Assembly (NCBI GenBank): GCA_000471925.1
Contig: CP006669.1
Location: 310,001 to 374,000, forward strand
Length of the DNA stretch: 64,000 bases
DNA from: Ralstonia pickettii DTP0602
GTDB taxonomy: Bacteria > Pseudomonadota > Gammaproteobacteria > Burkholderiales > Burkholderiaceae
Direction: 5' to 3'
Part shown: piece after piece, positions 35,401 through 44,394 of the stretch
Layout of the letters: every line of letters begins with the position of its first letter
How positions within the stretch are numbered: the stretch's first letter is position 1
Notes under the pieces: generated by a model
What the model was told of the DNA's origin: nothing
Seen by the model: only the letters and a program-made list of their open reading frames with translations
Database searches by the model: none
Program-made: the position numbers and the translations under genes

Positions 35401-36339
35401 TTACCGCGTACGGATGTAGGCCTCGAAGAGGCCCGCGTGCAGGCCGCGTAAGTCCTTTCGCCGTTCCAGCAAGTCATGCTGGCGACCCTGGCGCTCAAGG
35501 GTCAACAACTCCAGCATGATCCGCAATCCCTGTTCGGGTGATGTGCCCGTCGAGGGCTCGGACGCGCGTAAGAGGGCAGCAAGTCCGGGTTTTTCGGCCA
35601 AGGACCAGGCGGGAAACCAGCAAAGATCCTCGGGTGTGCCGTCACCGTCGAAATTCGCATCGAACCGCCGGCGCAGCGCCAGCAATGACGAATCCCCGAG
35701 CGTTTGTATGAGCGCGCCGAGCTTCTTCGGGGATAGCCAGGCAAGCTCGGCCAAGAGTGGCCATGCCGGGTCAAGCCCCTGGAGCCGGTAGACCGTCTCG
35801 GCCATCCAGGCGAGGGGAGCTGGAATTCGTCGCCATGACCCGATTCGCTTGATGCTGTTGCATGCCGCAGTCCATTCCCCAGCGCGCATCCATAGGGGTG
35901 CCGAATGCCATTCGGGCATCTCCCGGTGAAACGGCAATTGAGAGGCGGCCCGGGCGACGGCACGCCACAGCGGTAGGCACCAAGCCATGCCCGCTACGTC
36001 GCCGAATGCTCGGCGCGCTGCCGGCATGCTCGGCAAACACCACACTTCGCAGGTGTCGCGCAGCGCCGTGTGAGTCGCGAAGTGTTCGTGGACAGGAGCC
36101 TCCAACACACAGACAAGTGTCTCCAGGGTCGGCACAAGCGCGTCGTCTGGATATTCCGCGACCAGGCGCTGCAGTGCTTCACGCCCGGCGGCGGCATTGC
36201 GTTGCTCCAGCGCTGTGAGCACGTCGTTGCGAAGCATGACATCGCGGCCATCTTCAAATAGATCGAGCTGATTCGTCACGGCGTTCCCGTTGGTAGTCAG
36301 ATTGCGCCCCTGCAGGACCGGCCCGACATCGCCGGGCAC
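35401..36339 (-). CDS. Hypothetical protein (about 290-312 aa)
   Basis: The open frame of 312 codons may start at a GTG at 36279 (VTNQLDLFEDGRDVMLRNDVL), which is more natural than the ATG at 36339. The protein is helix-rich and tryptophan-rich (CWFPAWSLAEKPGLAALLRA, HSAPLWMRAGEWTAACNSIKRIG), cytosolic, with a tetratricopeptide-like feel in its first 60 residues (ALEQRNAAAGREALQRLVAEYPDD). I do not recognise the family. Third-position GC is as expected for a real gene of this genome. Confidence 0.6.
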   Translation of the reverse strand: MPGDVGPVLQGRNLTTNGNAVTNQLDLFEDGRDVMLRNDVLTALEQRNAAAGREALQRLVAEYPDDALVPTLETLVCVLEAPVHEHFATHTALRDTCEVWCLPSMPAARRAFGDVAGMAWCLPLWRAVARAASQLPFHREMPEWHSAPLWMRAGEWTAACNSIKRIGSWRRIPAPLAWMAETVYRLQGLDPAWPLLAELAWLSPKKLGALIQTLGDSSLLALRRRFDANFDGDGTPEDLCWFPAWSLAEKPGLAALLRASEPSTGTSPEQGLRIMLELLTLERQGRQHDLLERRKDLRGLHAGLFEAYIRTR

Positions 36340-36505
36340 AACAAGTCTTCAGGGATGGTAGCTGCTGCCACGACGACGGGCAATCCGCAACCGGCCAACC
36401 ATATCTCTACGAGATAAGCGCTACCCGAGGGCGGCCAGGCAAATCAAGGCGCGACTCGCGGCGCTGATTCTGTTTTGGACTTCAGGATGGCTGCATGGCA
36501 ATGCT

Positions 36506-36880
36506 TTATTCCGTCCATACAGCATCGACATCCCTCGTTAGATGTCCAGCGAGGATGTAGTCTCCGAGCTTCTCCGCTTTTCCCTCCAGGCGCTCCAAGT
36601 CAGCCACTGGTAGCATGCTGAGGTCAAATTGGCAGTAAAGATTGCGCTGACGGAACGTGAGCTTTGGACGACTCAGTCCGGCAACGAGTGCAGCGGGCGA
36701 GCTGACGGCAATACTCTCATGGCCGCGATACTGGACACGTATGCCAAGCTTTTCGCCCAGCCTGCCCAGCCCAATCGCATCCTTCCATCCTGATTCGTAG
36801 TCCAAATCCACGACCGTGACGCCCTCTGTTTCCAGGAGCTTTAGTGCTTCGCCTTTGGTCGCAGCCAGAGCTGTCGCCAT
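36506..36880 (-). CDS. Hypothetical protein
   Basis: This encodes 124 residues (MATALAATKGEALKLLETEG...), with a good GGGGAGG ribosome-binding site seven bases before the ATG. It is a small acidic protein with alternating strands and helices (VTVVDLDYESGWKDAIGLGRLGE) and no signal, membrane segment or known motif. It lies 166 bp upstream of the gene at 35401-36339 in the same direction and could share its transcript. Confidence 0.6.
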   Translation of the reverse strand: MATALAATKGEALKLLETEGVTVVDLDYESGWKDAIGLGRLGEKLGIRVQYRGHESIAVSSPAALVAGLSRPKLTFRQRNLYCQFDLSMLPVADLERLEGKAEKLGDYILAGHLTRDVDAVWTE

Positions 36881-37301
36881 TGCCGCCTCCCCTGCTAGTA
36901 GGACCTGTGGCGATTCGCGCGCTTCTACGGCCCAGATTCATATTGCATAGCAACATTGTAAGCGGGGAACGGTCTACTTCGTTAGGTCTTGTCGTCCCGC
37001 GTACCGCTTTGACTTAAGAACCCGTACTGGTGGATGAAGTAACCTTGCGCGGGCGCAGTCGCGGTTACGCATTCGACAGACTGGTGATCAGGTAGATTGG
37101 TGATCATTCAGAGATAATCGGGTGACAGCGGACTGCCACTTTGCAAACGGAGCGCGCCCGATAGGCCATGCACAGGTGCACGAGGTCATACGGGGCGCGT
37201 TTACCCAGACCGTGGCCGAGACGCATGGCGGGCCTACACCCGCCGGCCGTTCAGGTTCACCGCCGTCGATTCCATCGAACCAAGTCACCTATCCGAGACC
37301 G
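36881..37301. other. Gap of about 420 bp without a supported gene
   Basis: This should contain the promoters of the minus-strand hypothetical gene and of the metallophosphatase. The reading frame upstream of 37302 stays open to 37122 but shows no phosphatase motif and is not counted as protein. Confidence 0.4.
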
Positions 37302-38012
37302 ATGTCTGAAGGCCACGTATTCATTTGCGGCGACCCCCATGGCGAGTTCGGCCCGCTGATTGAAAGCGTCCACCGTCACCGCCCCGAGGCGGTAGTGCTC
37401 GCTGGCGACATCCAGGCCAGGCGCCCACTGGATGAAGAGCTCGCCAGCATCCTTCCCCTGACGCAAGTTTGGTGGATTCCTGGCAATCACGACACCGACA
37501 GCGATGCCGACCACGACAACCTGTTCGGCTCGGGCCTGGCCGACCGGAACCTGGATGGGCGGGTGGTCACGATTGCAGGCCTTCGGATTGCCGGGTTGGG
37601 AGGGATTTTTCGCGGCCAGGTCTGGATGCCGCCCGAACCATCGCGCGTAGAGAGCGCCACTGACTATCTGGCCAAATGTGGGAAGGGGAATTACTGGCGG
37701 GGTGGTCTGCCGCGGCGCCATCGCAGCACGATCTTCCCGCAGACCTACAACGCGCTACTGAGTCAGCATGCGGATGTCCTGGTCAGTCACGAGGCTCCGG
37801 CTTGTCACCCACACGGGTTCGAGGCGATTGACACGCTCATCGAAGCGATGGGCGTGCAACGCGCTTTCCACGGCCATCACCACGAATCCACGGCTTATCC
37901 GAACACAGGACCGTGCCGCATCTTCGGTCTCGGTGCGTGCGCGGTAGCCACGATCGAGGGAGAGTTCTTGCCCAGCGTCCTGACTTGTCCAAATCAAGAC
38001 GAAGGAGGCTAG
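37302..38012 (+). CDS. Calcineurin-like metallophosphoesterase
   Basis: This encodes 236 residues from ATG 37302 (MSEGHVFICGDPHGEF). The dinuclear-metal motifs appear in order: GDPHGE (D-x-H), VVLAGDIQ (GD), IPGNHDTD (GNHD), VSHEAP (H) and FHGHHHES (GHxH). It is a soluble phosphoesterase; the substrate could be a phosphoprotein, nucleotide or RNA end. A short insertion between GNHD and the late histidines (LAKCGKGNYWRGGLPRRHRS) is basic. The start was chosen because it precedes the first metal motif by only eight residues, as in the family. Confidence 0.85.
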   Translation: MSEGHVFICGDPHGEFGPLIESVHRHRPEAVVLAGDIQARRPLDEELASILPLTQVWWIPGNHDTDSDADHDNLFGSGLADRNLDGRVVTIAGLRIAGLGGIFRGQVWMPPEPSRVESATDYLAKCGKGNYWRGGLPRRHRSTIFPQTYNALLSQHADVLVSHEAPACHPHGFEAIDTLIEAMGVQRAFHGHHHESTAYPNTGPCRIFGLGACAVATIEGEFLPSVLTCPNQDEGG

Positions 38013-38862
38013 ACCGGCGGTTGAGGTTCACTGGCAACTCCGTTGGGCGCCAGCGGGCCGGGCAAACGACTGGCGCGCTTTCGGATTGTGCGCGCAGGCC
38101 AGGCCGCCCGCAGGTCGACATGACACCGGCAGATCCGGCGCTCGACCGCGCAGCTGCGGCTGCCGTCGGCAAGTTGGACGCGCCGCTTGCCAAATAGTGA
38201 GCGCGACCAAAAAAACAGCCCTCGCTCCGATGGAGGAGAGCCGCAGAACGTCCAAGAAGAAATCGGGTAACACCTTGCGGCGCCGCCCACATTCAGTATC
38301 CGCCAGGTTGCCGTTGACGGCAATCCAGCCTGCGCCGCGCAGTTCATCTGTTCGCGAAAAAAGAACCCGCGCTCATCAGGGGACGGGCGCGGGTGGTAGC
38401 AGGACCTACCGGAGCAGGATACGGCGATATAAACATCGCGCAACACAGGATTAGGAGCCATTTTTCCCGGCAGTTCTTTTGCCAGCGAAAAATGATCACG
38501 CAGCAGACCATTGCACGCTCGGTGGAGCATCCTCGACCTTGCAGGGCCGCCACAATTCGAGGCTGTTTGAGCGCTCGGCGTTGCGCCTTGAGTCGGATGC
38601 ACTGCTCGCCGGAGAACTCACAAGCGCTGCGGACGATAAACGCGGGAGTAGGGCGTTGCAAGCGGGACGCAAGAGGCGAACTAATCACGCACGCCCACGG
38701 AGTTGAACCCGCGATCCGTTATGTGGCGCAATCGGTACATCGTTACTGGTGCGTCCGCCGTGAGGGATCGGTAGTGGTATCTTTTTGTGCCAGTCCGCCG
38801 TCTCGATGGCCGAAGCACAGTCCCGGCCCGCAGACCATGAGCGAGGTGAATCTGATTAGCCG
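38013..38862. other. 850-bp stretch without a supported gene
   Basis: Overlapping frames on both strands show no family resemblance. A GC-rich hairpin (CCCGCGC near 38366 with GCGCGGG near 38388) has no T-tract. The promoter of the DnaJ-fusion gene should lie near 38800. Confidence 0.4.
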
Positions 38863-40869
38863 GTGATGATCGACTACTACAACACTCTCGGCGTTTCGCC
38901 TCGCGCGACCGAGGCGGAGATCCGAGCGGCCTACAGGCGGCTCGCGATGAAATTTCATCCCGACCGACAGCACGGCAAGTCTGCCCTGGAAAAGAAGCAG
39001 GCCGAGGAGAAATTCAAGGAAATCGAGAGGGCTAACCGCATCCTTGGCGACGCCCAGAAGCGCGCGGAGTACGACCTGGGCAATGGCGCGGCCCGTAGCG
39101 GGAATCCCTGGTGGGCCGGGCCGGACAAAGACGACGCTAATTCCGAAGACCTCTTTCGCCAGCCGTTTCACCAGCGCCAGCGGAGACGCCGTCAATCCAG
39201 ACCACCACCTGTACGAGGCGAGGACATTCGCTGCAAGACGTCGATTGACGCTGACACGGCGGTCCGTGGTGGCCAGGCAACCATTGAGGTCAAAGTTGAA
39301 GACACATGCCCGTCTTGCGGGGGCTCAGGGGAAACGGACGCTCCCGTAGCGTGTGAAAAGTGCGACGGCGACGGGTGGCATCCTTCCGCGGATGGTTGGG
39401 GGCAGCGTACCTGTAGCAAGTGCAAGGGGTCGGGGGTGGATTGGCGCTGCAGCCCGTGCAAAGGGAAAGGTACCCTCAAACAAGCCAGGCACTTCGACAT
39501 CCAAGTGCCGCCGAACACCCCAGCCGGTCGTATCCTTCGTGCAGTCGGTGGCGGCATGCCAGGGGAGTTCGGTGGCGCGGCCGGGGACCTGCTCTGCGAA
39601 ATCCGGGTGGTGAAGTCCGGGACTACGTACCTGAATGGTCTCGACATCCACTGCGAGGTGAAGATCGATTGCATCACGTCGTGGATCGGCGGGAAGACCA
39701 CCATCGAGATCGTGGGACGAACCTTCGAGGTAGACGTCCCGCCAAATACGGGCAGCGGCAAGTCTTTGCGCTTTGCCGGCAAAGGCCTGCGTGACACCAA
39801 GACTGGCCGGACGGGCGACGCCATTGCGAAGGTGGTCTTGACCCTGCCGAAGGGGCCGTTCGCGGAAGAGCAGCTCGATCACCTGCGCCGGTTTGCCGGG
39901 CGCGAACCCGTGATCAAGCCGCGGCCGGCCGCGCCGGCGAAGCAGGCGGCAACGGAAGAGCGTCCGGCGAGTCCCGCTCCCGCGCCTGAACCGCCCCGCG
40001 AAGCGGCGCACGACTTTGCGAGTGCCACGAAGGCCCCAGCGCGAGCGACCGCCTCGTCTGGGCGTCGCAAATTCCAATGCGGCGGCTTTGAAGTCCGCCA
40101 TCTGGAGCGCCTTGAGTTGGAGCAGTATGGCGTTGCATGTCAGCGCTTTGCGGAATGGGAGGCCGCCGTGCGCGCGGAGGCGTCGGGGGCGACCCGCCCA
40201 GGCCGCGCCGCGGCCAAGCGGCTGGAACTGACGCGAACCGAAAGCGAGATTTCCGCCTACGCGCCTGGCAATGCCCCACAGATTCTGGTTCAGTTGTTGG
40301 AGGCGTTTCGCCGCGCGGGTTTCGCGGAGACGATCTCGGTGATTGGGAACTACGCGATTCTTGCCTATGCGTCCGCCGCGGGCTGCCGCATCGACGATGC
40401 CGTCAGACTCGGGCTGTACAACAAGCGCGTGCAGTTCGTCACGGCGAAGCCCATCGCAGAGTCAGTCATCCTGCCCGCACTCCAGGCAGTGGATCCGACC
40501 TTCATGCTCGCCCCCAGGATGGGGTTCTGCGTGCGCGGGCGAAACGAAGTCGGCTTCGTGGTCGACATCGTTGGCGCCGTGCAAGCGAGCACGCCGGAAG
40601 CGACGCTGTCGACCACGATTGCGGATGACAGTGGGGCGGCCATGTCATATGGGATGACCAAGCTCCTGCGTGGCGGTCGGGTAAGCACGATTGTCTTTAC
40701 CAAAACGGGCGTCATGGAGCGCCTGACAGCGATCTCCCCCGAGTCCTTCTGCGCGTTCAAGGGATGGATCGCCGCCCAGCGGGGGGTGCCAGAGGAGAAG
40801 CGAAAATTCTGCCAGAACTTGACGGCGCTGGCGGCCAAGCTCGGCGACGGACTCGTGCTTAGCCCCTGA
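38863..40869 (+). CDS. DnaJ-type co-chaperone fused to a nucleotidyltransferase-like domain
   Basis: This encodes 668 residues. The J domain (YYNTLGVSPRATEAEIRAAY, then KFHPDR with HPD at 32-34) spans about 1-75. A linker precedes a DnaJ zinc centre with four CxxCxGxG-type repeats (CPSCGGSG, CEKCDGDG, CSKCKGSG, CSPCKGKG) and the two C-terminal substrate-binding beta domains to about 360. After a Pro/Ala-rich linker, residues about 405-668 are not DnaJ. They resemble the NTP_transf_8/GSU2403-type nucleotidyltransferase fold: FRRAGFAETISVIGNYAILAY, and the ending ESFCAFKGWIAAQRG...KRKFCQNLTAL. The classical D-x-D metal pair is not obvious. Such a fusion is unusual, and it adjoins two toxin-antitoxin loci. 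Confidence 0.8.
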   Translation: MMIDYYNTLGVSPRATEAEIRAAYRRLAMKFHPDRQHGKSALEKKQAEEKFKEIERANRILGDAQKRAEYDLGNGAARSGNPWWAGPDKDDANSEDLFRQPFHQRQRRRRQSRPPPVRGEDIRCKTSIDADTAVRGGQATIEVKVEDTCPSCGGSGETDAPVACEKCDGDGWHPSADGWGQRTCSKCKGSGVDWRCSPCKGKGTLKQARHFDIQVPPNTPAGRILRAVGGGMPGEFGGAAGDLLCEIRVVKSGTTYLNGLDIHCEVKIDCITSWIGGKTTIEIVGRTFEVDVPPNTGSGKSLRFAGKGLRDTKTGRTGDAIAKVVLTLPKGPFAEEQLDHLRRFAGREPVIKPRPAAPAKQAATEERPASPAPAPEPPREAAHDFASATKAPARATASSGRRKFQCGGFEVRHLERLELEQYGVACQRFAEWEAAVRAEASGATRPGRAAAKRLELTRTESEISAYAPGNAPQILVQLLEAFRRAGFAETISVIGNYAILAYASAAGCRIDDAVRLGLYNKRVQFVTAKPIAESVILPALQAVDPTFMLAPRMGFCVRGRNEVGFVVDIVGAVQASTPEATLSTTIADDSGAAMSYGMTKLLRGGRVSTIVFTKTGVMERLTAISPESFCAFKGWIAAQRGVPEEKRKFCQNLTALAAKLGDGLVLSP

Positions 40870-41114
40870 GTTCGGCAGTCACATCCAACGCGCGGCAACA
40901 ATCTCAAAAAGGCAGTCGACGAGCTGCCGCGACGACCAGCGTCGAAGCCGGCGCGCCGTGTTTGCGCGTCCAGGACGACGACGCCAGGCAGCGCTAGTGC
41001 TTGGAGGTCTCAGGCGGTCTGTCACGCAAAAGGCTGGTGGCTTCGCCAAGGGCGAAGCCGAAGGCGCGTCGCGGCAGGGCGGCGCACCCATTTTTTGGTC
41101 AGTCCTCGCCTGGC

Positions 41115-41399
41115 TCAACCGGGCGACGGCCATTGCTGCGCGGCATGGAGTACCCGCAGGATCCGGATGGTGGTGGCATCCACGGCGTACACGACCAGGT
41201 AGTTGGCCGCCACGACCATCTCGCGCGTGCCCGCGACGCGGCCGGCTCGGTAGAGCTCGGGGTGTTCCGGCAGCCGTGCCGCTTTCGCTTCGAGGTCGTC
41301 CTTCAGGCTCTGGGCCGCATCCGGATTCTCATCCGAGATGTAGTCCACGATGGCGAGAAGATCGGCCCTGGCCCACCGCGTCCATTCAACCGCGCGCAC
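41115..41399 (-). CDS. RelE/ParE-superfamily toxin
   Basis: This encodes 94 residues with the ParE/RelE fold signature: VEWTRWARADLLAIVDYISDE, AAQSLKDDLEAKAARLPEHPELYRAGRVAGTREMVV and NYLVVYAVDATTIRILRVLHAAQQWP. The terminal RVLHxxQxWP is typical. These toxins cleave mRNA (RelE) or poison gyrase (ParE). It overlaps the antitoxin gene by 14 bases, so they are translationally coupled. Length is normal. Confidence 0.9.
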   Translation of the reverse strand: MRAVEWTRWARADLLAIVDYISDENPDAAQSLKDDLEAKAARLPEHPELYRAGRVAGTREMVVAANYLVVYAVDATTIRILRVLHAAQQWPSPG

Positions 41400-41682
41400 G
41401 GCGTTTCCGGTCGATCAGCGCCTGAACGTCGTCCATGACCTGGTCATGCGGGAGCGGCGGGGCAGGGTCGGTCAGCGCTTGCTGGACCTTGGCGCGGAAC
41501 CAAGCATCATAGGTCTCGGGATCCGTCGTCAGACCGGGCGGCAGCCCGCCCTCCTTGGCGATTCGTGTCAACAGGATGCGAACTGCGTCGGACACGGTTA
41601 GCCCGACGCTGGCGAGGTTTTGCGTGGCCCGGGCTTTGAGGTCGTCGTCCACGCGGATGTGCAGCATTGAGGTATGCGCCAT
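41386..41682 (-). CDS. RelB/DinJ-type antitoxin
   Basis: This encodes 98 residues. The N-terminal ribbon-helix-helix (SMLHIRVDDDLKARATQNLA followed by VGLTVSDAVRILLTRIAKEGGLP) is the RelB/DinJ DNA-binding domain; the flexible C-terminal part should wrap and neutralise the toxin. First gene of the toxin-antitoxin operon. A 14-bp perfect palindrome 33 bp upstream of the start (41715-41728) is the likely autoregulatory operator. Confidence 0.9.
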   Translation of the reverse strand: MAHTSMLHIRVDDDLKARATQNLASVGLTVSDAVRILLTRIAKEGGLPPGLTTDPETYDAWFRAKVQQALTDPAPPLPHDQVMDDVQALIDRKRRARG

Positions 41683-41714
41683 GGAAATCTCCTATGCTTT
41701 GACCTACATTATGC

Positions 41715-41728
41715 ATCTCAATTGAGAT
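41715..41728. promoter_or_regulatory. Operator palindrome of the RelB/ParE operon
   Basis: The perfect palindrome ATCTCAATTGAGAT extends to 20 bp with one mismatched pair (41712-41731). It overlaps the probable promoter of the minus-strand operon and suits binding by a ribbon-helix-helix dimer. Confidence 0.65.
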
Positions 41729-41845
41729 ACAACCAAGGGTAAGCGCAGGGCCGTGGTACCCGCATGCGCCACTCCACGTTCAGCGAGTCGTTGTCCGGGT
41801 CGCCAACGGGTAGTTGACGTACAATGCCTGAATGTGCCTTAAACG

Positions 41846-41960
41846 TAACATAATGTTAATTATGCGAAAGTGACGTATACGCCGCTAATGGAAAGCTGAC
41901 ATCCGGCGAAAAAGCAAATAATACGTTCTGTTTTTAGCGATTTAGACTATTATTATTTGC
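41846..41960. promoter_or_regulatory. AT-rich control region of hipBA with paired operators
   Basis: A palindrome TAACATAATGTTA (41846-41858) and a 10-bp perfect inverted repeat GCAAATAATA (41914-41923) / TATTATTTGC (41951-41960) lie just upstream of the hipB start at 41964. The arms flank an AT-rich stretch suitable for a promoter, so HipB dimers could bridge or occlude it. Confidence 0.65.
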
Positions 41961-41963
41961 ATC

Positions 41964-42305
41964 ATGCCTAGGAAAGCCAGCGCAGTTTCAACCCTACCAG
42001 GCCCGGTCAGCCGGTCGCTGATCCAGCTCGGTCTCAATCTGCAAGTTGCCCGCAAGCGGCGCAAAGAGACAATGGTGGCCTTCGCCGAGCGGATGCAGGT
42101 TTCAGTGCCGACGCTCCGGAAGATGGAGCAAGGCGATCCGTCGGTGTCAGTCGCCGTCTATGCAATGGCGCTCTGGCTGGTTGGACGCCTCAAATGGCTT
42201 CCAGAGATTGCGAATCCTGCCGCGGATGAGGTCGCGCTGGATCTGGAGATCTCCCGCGTTCAACGGCCTGCCGCCAAGTCGCAGTCCCAGTGGAAGAAAC
42301 CATGA
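41964..42305 (+). CDS. hipB: HipB-type antitoxin (XRE helix-turn-helix)
   Basis: This encodes 113 residues. A central helix-turn-helix (ARKRRKETMVAFAERMQVSV then TLRKMEQGDPSVSVAVYAMAL) is of the XRE/HipB class; the N- and C-terminal tails are flexible. It represses the operon and binds HipA. Its stop codon overlaps the hipA start (ATGA), so expression is coupled. The operators upstream match this role. Confidence 0.88.
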   Translation: MPRKASAVSTLPGPVSRSLIQLGLNLQVARKRRKETMVAFAERMQVSVPTLRKMEQGDPSVSVAVYAMALWLVGRLKWLPEIANPAADEVALDLEISRVQRPAAKSQSQWKKP

Positions 42306-43537
42306 ACGATCACCTGTACGTTTGGTTTTACCGACCGCACAGCCATGAACCTGTGCTCTGCGGCCGCCTGGATCTAATCGGTGGTCGGCAGTGCCTGTTC
42401 TCTTACGTGCCTGATTATCTGCAGCGTAAGGACGCCATCGCTCTCTCCCCAGACTTGCCGCTCCGTGATGGCAAGTATTCAGCGCCGTCCGGCCTAGAGC
42501 TACACCCTGTTTTCGAAGACGCTGGACCGGACCGCTGGGGCCGGCGCGTTATCGATCGGGCCTTCAATCCACGCAGGCGCGCGGCTATTGACTACCTGGC
42601 CTTGGCCGGCGAGGACCGGATCGGCGCGCTCGGCTTCGCCGGGGTGGCGGATCGGTATGAGGTCAATCATCCTCCCGTGTTCCATCGCGGGGATCTGCCA
42701 GGATTGCTCGAGGCCGCGCGCGCCGTCGAACTGCAGCTGCCAATCGACGATCGTCTTCGCCAGTTGCTGCGACCGGGCGGCACCGCTGGCGGCGCCCGTC
42801 CCAAGGCGATTGTCGATGATGAAGGAAGCTCCTGGATCGCCAAGTTCCCAGCAGAGGGCGACGAGGTGGATTTCTGCGCGATTGAGCATGCCTCACTCGT
42901 GCTGGCGCAAGCGTGCGGCATCGAGGCGCCCGAGTCCAGGCTCGTCCAGCTGGGCAGGAAAAACACGCTACTGGTCAAGCGGTTTGACCGGGAACCTGGC
43001 GGCGACCGCATCCACTTCGCGAGCGCGCGCACGCTGCTGCTTGCCGATGGCATCCCTGAGGAACAAATGTCCTATGCAGACATCGCGGAGGTGGCGCGCC
43101 GCTACTCACCCTGGCCTCTCGACGACTGTCTCCAGATGTTCCGACGCATGGTCCTGAACATCCTCATCGAAAACACGGACGACCACGCCAAGAATCACGC
43201 CTTCCTGCATCAAGGTGGGGAAGATTGGCGGCTGTCACCGGTCTATGACGTCCAGCCGCAATTGCAAGGCATTCCCTACCAGCAACTGATTGTCGGCGAT
43301 CACGGCACGGACCCGACGCTGCAAAACGCCCTGACCCAGGCCACCCGCTTCATGCTCACGCCCGCGGAGGCGCATGCTGAAGCCGAGCAAATTCTGGAGA
43401 TCGTTTCTGGATGGAGGAACACCTTTGCGGAAGCCGGAGTTTCCGACCAAGACATCGAGGCCTGCGCACGCTACATGATGCGTGACACCAACCTTCCCCC
43501 ATTGCCAACGCGCCGTCGCACCCAGAGGAAGGCCTAG
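42302..43537 (+). CDS. hipA: HipA-type serine/threonine kinase toxin
   Basis: This encodes 411 residues from ATG 42302. The N-terminal subdomain contains PVFEDAGPDRWGRRVIDRAF. The kinase core shows the Gly-rich ATP loop GGTAGGARPKA (159-169), the ATP-binding lysine in IAKFPAE (Lys181), the catalytic loop NTDDHAKNHAF (291-301) and the metal-binding YDVQPQ (315-320). HipA toxins phosphorylate glutamyl-tRNA synthetase or other targets and induce dormancy. All catalytic residues are present, so it should be active. It is coupled to hipB by an ATGA overlap. Confidence 0.92.
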   Translation: MNDHLYVWFYRPHSHEPVLCGRLDLIGGRQCLFSYVPDYLQRKDAIALSPDLPLRDGKYSAPSGLELHPVFEDAGPDRWGRRVIDRAFNPRRRAAIDYLALAGEDRIGALGFAGVADRYEVNHPPVFHRGDLPGLLEAARAVELQLPIDDRLRQLLRPGGTAGGARPKAIVDDEGSSWIAKFPAEGDEVDFCAIEHASLVLAQACGIEAPESRLVQLGRKNTLLVKRFDREPGGDRIHFASARTLLLADGIPEEQMSYADIAEVARRYSPWPLDDCLQMFRRMVLNILIENTDDHAKNHAFLHQGGEDWRLSPVYDVQPQLQGIPYQQLIVGDHGTDPTLQNALTQATRFMLTPAEAHAEAEQILEIVSGWRNTFAEAGVSDQDIEACARYMMRDTNLPPLPTRRRTQRKA

Positions 43538-43602
43538 GCGCTACGCGCGCGAATGCGCCACCGAGGGATTTGTCCAAGGAGATCCGCCGGTGACCTCGAG
43601 AG

Positions 43603-43920
43603 ATGAGGAATGTGAGCTACTGGAAAGGTGCACGGCTGCCGCGTGGTCGACTGGCCGTGGCCGGCAATCAGCGGGAGGCAAACGTTTTCCGGCTCGCCGC
43701 GATGGTTCTGAGTCCGAATCTGCCGGTCGAATCTCGCCGCCTCATGGCTGCGAGCGAGCGCTACTTCGCGGAGCACCCGGATCACCTGGTTCCGTCCGTG
43801 GATATCGTGCGCAATGGCTGGATCATCGGCTTGCCGCGCCTGCGGGACATGCTGACGGCGCAGCTCCGTCCTCAGGACCCGGTCCCAGTCAAGCTGCAAC
43901 GCACGCCGAAGCAGTCATGA
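43603..43920 (+). CDS. Hypothetical protein downstream of hipA
   Basis: This encodes 105 residues (MRNVSYWKGARLPRGRLAV...). It has a good codon pattern but no recognised family. The sequence FRLAAMVLSPNLPVESRRLMAASERYFAEHP suggests a helical bundle. A competing frame starts at GTG 43590 with AAGGAG upstream, but its downstream codons look poor. It follows hipA by 65 bp and might be part of that operon. Confidence 0.45.
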   Translation: MRNVSYWKGARLPRGRLAVAGNQREANVFRLAAMVLSPNLPVESRRLMAASERYFAEHPDHLVPSVDIVRNGWIIGLPRLRDMLTAQLRPQDPVPVKLQRTPKQS

Positions 43921-44191
43921 CCGATCACCCCATAGGCCCGAGCGCGTAGCATTGAGGGTCTGTGCCAGGCGCCGCAGGTTTTTCCAGATCTCGGTAGTTT
44001 CGCGGTGCCGCTTGGCGGCAACTTCAGCCACCACCTTGCAGACAAGCTGAAGCGGCGCTTCGTCGAGTACGTGAGCCAGTTGAGCATGATGTTGGGCAGG
44101 GATTTCACCGGATGCCAGTGCCTGCTCCAACTCCTCTGGCGTTAGCTCGCCGCTGTAGCTGACGCTGGAGCTCTTGGCCGCGAGCCATAAA
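43915..44191 (-). pseudogene. Truncated unknown gene at the left border of the Tn3 element
   Basis: The minus strand reads SYSGELTPEELEQALASGEI ... LAHVLDEAPLQLVCKVVAEV ... LRRLAQTLNATRSGLWGDRS, a helix-rich C-terminus that looks like real protein. Its 5' part is replaced by the transposon end at 44192. I do not recognise the family. Confidence 0.45.
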
Positions 44192-44394
44192 GGCCTGCGA
44201 CCAAGATACGCCCAATCCGCTATCATAAGCCTCCCAGTTATGATGAATTCGCCTAACTGTGCATCTTCGATATAAGGCGAGCGCTCGAGGCGTACCAAAG
44301 GCTTTTCTGGTGCTCAGCCGGAATGGCTTGCAGGCAGCACAAGATGGACAGTCGGCTATTGCAGGCCGGTGCACCTATCGATGCAGCAAGCCTG

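Noticed and set aside
38366..38394. GC-rich hairpin as a terminator
   Set aside because: No T-tract on either strand and no gene ending nearby.
43921..43935. CCGATCACCCCATAG as a third end of the 175-bp element family
   Set aside because: Only about 12 bases match and it lies within the end of an apparent coding fragment; chance similarity cannot be excluded.
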